From: Blastococcus sp. TF02A-30
GTDB taxonomy: Bacteria; Actinomycetota; Actinomycetes; Mycobacteriales; Geodermatophilaceae
DNA length: 64,000 bases
Reading direction: 5' to 3'
Assembly (NCBI RefSeq): GCF_003319185.1
Contig: NZ_QOHJ01000003.1
Location: 429,398-493,397, forward strand
The notes beneath the pieces are model-generated. The model was not told where the DNA came from. It worked only from the letters and a program-made list of their open reading frames with translations, and did no database searches. Within the stretch, counting starts at the first letter, position 1. Each line of letters begins with the position of its first letter. Of this stretch, positions 61,539 to 64,000 are shown in pieces. The position numbers were made by a program, and so were the translations under genes.

Positions 61539-63367
61539 GCGCGCCCGACCAGGCTCCGCAGGACCGGTCCTGGCGCGGGGTCGCCACCGAGGAGTCCGCC
61601 GATCTGCCCGCCGGCGCCGGGATCTTCCTCCGCGCCCGCTCGCGGCGGCTGCTCGGCGAACTGCTCCGGCCGCACCGGCGGTCGCTGTGGTGGCTGCTGG
61701 CGACGATCGTCGTCCAGAACGCCGCCTGGCTGGCCGGCCCGCTGCTCATCGGCGTCGGCATCGACGTCGCCGTCCCGGCGCTGGTCGACGGGAATCCCTG
61801 GCCGCTGGTGTGGATCACCACCGCGATGCTGGCGGCCGCGGCGCTCGACACCGGGCTGCGGTTCGTCTTCCTCACCCGGTCCGGCCGGGTCGGCCAGGCG
61901 GTGCTGCTGACGCTGCGCAGGCGGGTGTTCCGGCACGTGCAGGCGCTGCCGCTGTCGTTCCACGAGCGCTACACCTCGGGCAAGACCATCAGCCGGCTGA
62001 CCAGCGACGTCGAGGCCCTGGCCGAGCTGCTCGACGAGGGCCTGGACAACCTGGTCACCGCGCTGTTCAGCGTGCTCACCATCGGGATCGTCCTGGTGGT
62101 GCTCGACCCGCCGCTGGGCCTGGTCGCGCTGCTCGGCTTCCCGCCGCTCTACCTCGTCGCCCGCTGGTTCCAGCGCAACTCCACCGCCGCCTACCGGCGC
62201 ACCCGCGAGACGATCGCCGCGCTCATCGTGCAGTTCACCGAGACCTTCGGCGGCATCCGGGCGGTGCAGGCGTTCCGCCGCGAGCCGCGCAACGACCAGC
62301 TGCACGCCGCGCTGAACGAGGACAACCGGCAGGCGCACGACCGCGCGTTCTGGCTGATCGCCGTCTTCGTGCCGGCGGTGACGCTGATCGGCAACCTGGT
62401 CACCGTCGCCGTGCTGGGCATCGGCGCGCTGCGGGTCCTCGACGGCGCACTCGCCGTCGGCACGCTGGTGTCCTTCCTGCTCTACCTGCGCCGGTTCTTC
62501 GACCCGCTGCAGGACGTCGCGATGTTCTACAACAGCTACCAGTCGGCTACGGCGGCGCTGGAGAAGCTCTCCGGGGTGCTCGAGGAGCGGCCGACGGTGC
62601 CCGAGCCCGCCGATCCGGTCCCGCTGCCCGCGGCCGCCGGCGAGCTGGTGTTCGACGGCGTCCGGTTCGGCTACACCGCCAGCACCGTGCTCCCCGACCT
62701 CTCGCTCACGGTGCCCGCCGGGCAGACCGTGGCCCTCGTCGGCGCGACCGGCGCGGGCAAGTCCACCCTGGCCCGGCTGGCCGCCCGGTTCTACGACCCG
62801 CTCGCGGGCGAGGTGCGCCTCGACGGCGTGCCGCTGGACCGGCTGGCCGACGAGGACCTGCGGCGGGCGGTCGTGATGGTCACCCAGGAGAGCTTCCTGT
62901 TCTCCGGCTCGATCGCCGACAACATCGCCTTCGGCCGGCCCGGCGCCTCCCGCGCGCAGGTCGAGGGCGCGGCCCGGGCGATCGGCGCGCACGGGTTCAT
63001 CGCCGCGCTGCCCGAGGGCTACGACACCGACGTCGCCAAGCGCGGCGGGCGGCTGTCGGCCGGGCAGCGGCAGCTGGTCAGCTTCGCGCGGGCGTTCCTC
63101 GCCGATCCCGCGGTGCTGATCCTCGACGAGGCCACCAGCTCGCTCGACGTGCCCAGCGAGCGGCTGGTGCAGCACGCGCTGCGCACCCTGCTCGCCGACC
63201 GGACCGCGCTGATCATCGCCCACCGGCTGTCCACGGTGGAGATCGCCGACCGGGTCCTGGTCATGGAGGGCGGCCGGATCGTCGAGGACGGCTCCCCCGC
63301 CGAGCTGGTCGCGGGCACCGGCCGGTTCGCCGGTCTGCACCGGGCCTGGGCCGACAGCCTGGTGTGA
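61535..63367 (+). CDS. ABC exporter half-transporter, subunit 2
   Basis: A 610-residue partner of the previous protein. Six helices are followed by an ATPase with Walker A LVGATGAGKSTLARLAARFYDPLAGEV, Q-loop VVMVTQESFLFSGSIADNIAFGRP, signature LSAGQRQLVSFAR (LSAGQ, as in many type IV exporters) and Walker B AVLILDEATSSLD with the catalytic Glu present. H-loop IIAHRLSTVEIADR. The N-terminal 40 residues before helix 1 are longer than usual. Together the pair makes one active and one degenerate ATPase site. Confidence 0.92.
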   Translation: MSAPDQAPQDRSWRGVATEESADLPAGAGIFLRARSRRLLGELLRPHRRSLWWLLATIVVQNAAWLAGPLLIGVGIDVAVPALVDGNPWPLVWITTAMLAAAALDTGLRFVFLTRSGRVGQAVLLTLRRRVFRHVQALPLSFHERYTSGKTISRLTSDVEALAELLDEGLDNLVTALFSVLTIGIVLVVLDPPLGLVALLGFPPLYLVARWFQRNSTAAYRRTRETIAALIVQFTETFGGIRAVQAFRREPRNDQLHAALNEDNRQAHDRAFWLIAVFVPAVTLIGNLVTVAVLGIGALRVLDGALAVGTLVSFLLYLRRFFDPLQDVAMFYNSYQSATAALEKLSGVLEERPTVPEPADPVPLPAAAGELVFDGVRFGYTASTVLPDLSLTVPAGQTVALVGATGAGKSTLARLAARFYDPLAGEVRLDGVPLDRLADEDLRRAVVMVTQESFLFSGSIADNIAFGRPGASRAQVEGAARAIGAHGFIAALPEGYDTDVAKRGGRLSAGQRQLVSFARAFLADPAVLILDEATSSLDVPSERLVQHALRTLLADRTALIIAHRLSTVEIADRVLVMEGGRIVEDGSPAELVAGTGRFAGLHRAWADSLV

Positions 63368-63385
63368 AGGACGCGCCGGCGCGGG

Positions 63386-63391
63386 TAGGTT
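63386..63391 (+). promoter_or_regulatory. -10 box, leaderless stress-protein gene
   Basis: TAGGTT seven bases before the ATG at 63399, with no Shine-Dalgarno. Confidence 0.5.
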
Positions 63392-63398
63392 GCCGGGC

Positions 63399-63872
63399 AT
63401 GTCAGCGTCGGTGTCGATGCCGCTGGGCGGCGTCCAGGTGGGGTCCTACGACAGCTACGAGCGCGCGCAGGCCGCGGTCGACTACTTGTCCGACCAGAAG
63501 TTCCCCGTCGAGAACGTGACGATCATCGGCACCGACCTCAAGCAGGTCGAGCGGGTCCTCGGCCGGCTGACCACCGGCCGGGCGATCGCCGCCGGTGCCG
63601 CCGGCGGTGCCTGGTGGGGGCTGTTCGTCGGCTTGCTGCTCGGCATCTTCGCCGTCGACGGCGCGGGCTGGATCGGCTCGGTGCTCTCCGGCCTGCTGAT
63701 CGGCCTGGTGTTCGGGGCGATCTTCGGCTGGACCGGCTACGCGGCCACCCGAGGCCGCCGCGACTTCACCAGCACCAGCCAGATCGTGGCCGGGCACTAC
63801 GACGTGATGTGCAACCCCGCCCAGGCCGAGCAGGCTCGGGCGCTGCTGGCGCAGCTGGCCCTGCGCGGCTAG
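63399..63872 (+). CDS. General-stress-protein-like membrane protein (DUF1269/YflT type)
   Basis: A 157-residue protein. GSYDSYERAQAAVDYLSDQKFPVENVTIIGTDLKQVERVLGRLTTGRAIAAGAAGG is the YflT/Gsp17M-like N-terminal ferredoxin-like domain. A glycine-rich double hydrophobic segment (GAWWGLFVGLLLGIFAVDG, then GSVLSGLLIGLVFGAIFGWTGY) could span the membrane or be a glycine zipper. The C-terminus is GHYDVMCNPAQAEQARALLAQLALRG. ATG 63399. The TAG stop (63870-63872) lies inside the GCTAGC target at which an IS481-type element appears to have inserted. Confidence 0.83.
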   Translation: MSASVSMPLGGVQVGSYDSYERAQAAVDYLSDQKFPVENVTIIGTDLKQVERVLGRLTTGRAIAAGAAGGAWWGLFVGLLLGIFAVDGAGWIGSVLSGLLIGLVFGAIFGWTGYAATRGRRDFTSTSQIVAGHYDVMCNPAQAEQARALLAQLALRG

Positions 63873-64000
63873 CTGTACTGACCGGACAGGTTGGTCAAGC
63901 GGGTGATGGGTGGCTGACGTCCGGTCGCGGTGTGGGGTCGGTGATGGTTGTACTCGTGGAGCCAGGCCGGGAGGGCCTTGCGGCGTGCTGACTCGCTGGG
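63869..64000 (-). CDS. IS481-family transposase, C-terminal part
   Basis: The minus strand encodes an RRKALPAWLHEYNHHRPHTA stretch followed by GRQPPITRLTNLSGQYS and a stop, the end of an IS481-type DDE transposase. YNHHRPHTA is the usual motif after the catalytic Glu. Only 43 codons are in the window; the start lies beyond its right edge. The last codon AGC and the TAG stop fall within or partly in the GCTAGC that borders the element, so the stop codon appears to be supplied by the target DNA. Confidence 0.9.
   Translation of the reverse strand, partial: PSESARRKALPAWLHEYNHHRPHTATGRQPPITRLTNLSGQYS
63874..64000 (-). mobile_element. IS481-family insertion sequence, one end
   Basis: The element end begins TGTACTGACCGG next to GCTAGC at 63868-63873. 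IS481-type elements are known to insert at NCTAGN and duplicate it. The other end and the second target copy lie beyond the window. Confidence 0.75.

Overview
The window is very GC-rich DNA (GC-saturated third codon positions, many GTG starts, genes joined by GTGA or ATGA overlaps) and looks chromosomal. Its gene content and order point to a high-GC actinobacterium: SepH, SepX/GlpR, FmdB-SAF-MscL, a Pmt/RsmI pair near metG, F420-type LLM oxidoreductase, ANTAR protein and UdgX. Codon style and protein flavour suggest the Geodermatophilaceae (Blastococcus, Modestobacter or Geodermatophilus), but that placement is inference. The stretch rsmI/pmt/metG plus rimJ, glpR, moeA, galU and fthC matches the Rv0992c-Rv1007c neighbourhood of Mycobacterium tuberculosis as I remember it.

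Layout. 0-9.6 kb: 5' end of metG, a membrane protein, an amino-acid permease, a CorA channel, a frameshifted DUF559 nuclease-like gene flanked by 21-bp direct repeats, rsmI and divergent pmt, an MFS exporter and an enoyl-CoA hydratase. 9.6-14.4 kb: tRNA-Ala and the leftward galU-moeA/glp-rimJ-sepX/glpR block, with fthC divergent from galU. 14.4-24.9 kb: an accessory-looking block. It holds a MatC-like carrier, a CaiB/BaiF CoA-transferase and a fused AccD-AccA carboxyltransferase with a convergent MarR gene, then an ANTAR regulator, a UvrA-like resistance ATPase, VOC and AraC genes (one frameshifted) and a small unknown ORF. 25-31 kb: fmdB, a SAF protein, mscL, a YbaK-type deacylase, VOC and PaaI genes, a Pyr_excise-family protein, Sir2 and small genes.

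31-36 kb: an OhrR-like MarR with a clustered operator, an ECF sigma/anti-sigma pair coupled to an ABC exporter, and tRNA-Arg. 36-45 kb: an Nei glycosylase, a secreted GH25-like protein, a ferredoxin-NADP reductase, an IMPase-like phosphatase overlapping ppc, a TPR protein and an LLM oxidoreductase. 45-52.6 kb: an ABC-2 exporter, udgX, an MFS_3 transporter, pdxH, citrate synthase and serC. 52.6-64 kb: a large hybrid histidine kinase apparently started by CTG, a circularly permuted ATP-grasp protein, an S9 peptidase, sepH, a heterodimeric ABC exporter, a general-stress-like protein and the end of an IS481-family element.

Themes. Two divisome systems sit in one window (Glp/GlpR and SepH). Several genes look leaderless, with a TANNNT -10 box 6-9 bases before the start codon. 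Two copies of a roughly 60-bp bulged-hairpin element, with compensatory changes between copies, are the most unusual non-coding signal. No CRISPR array, rRNA or phage genes were seen.
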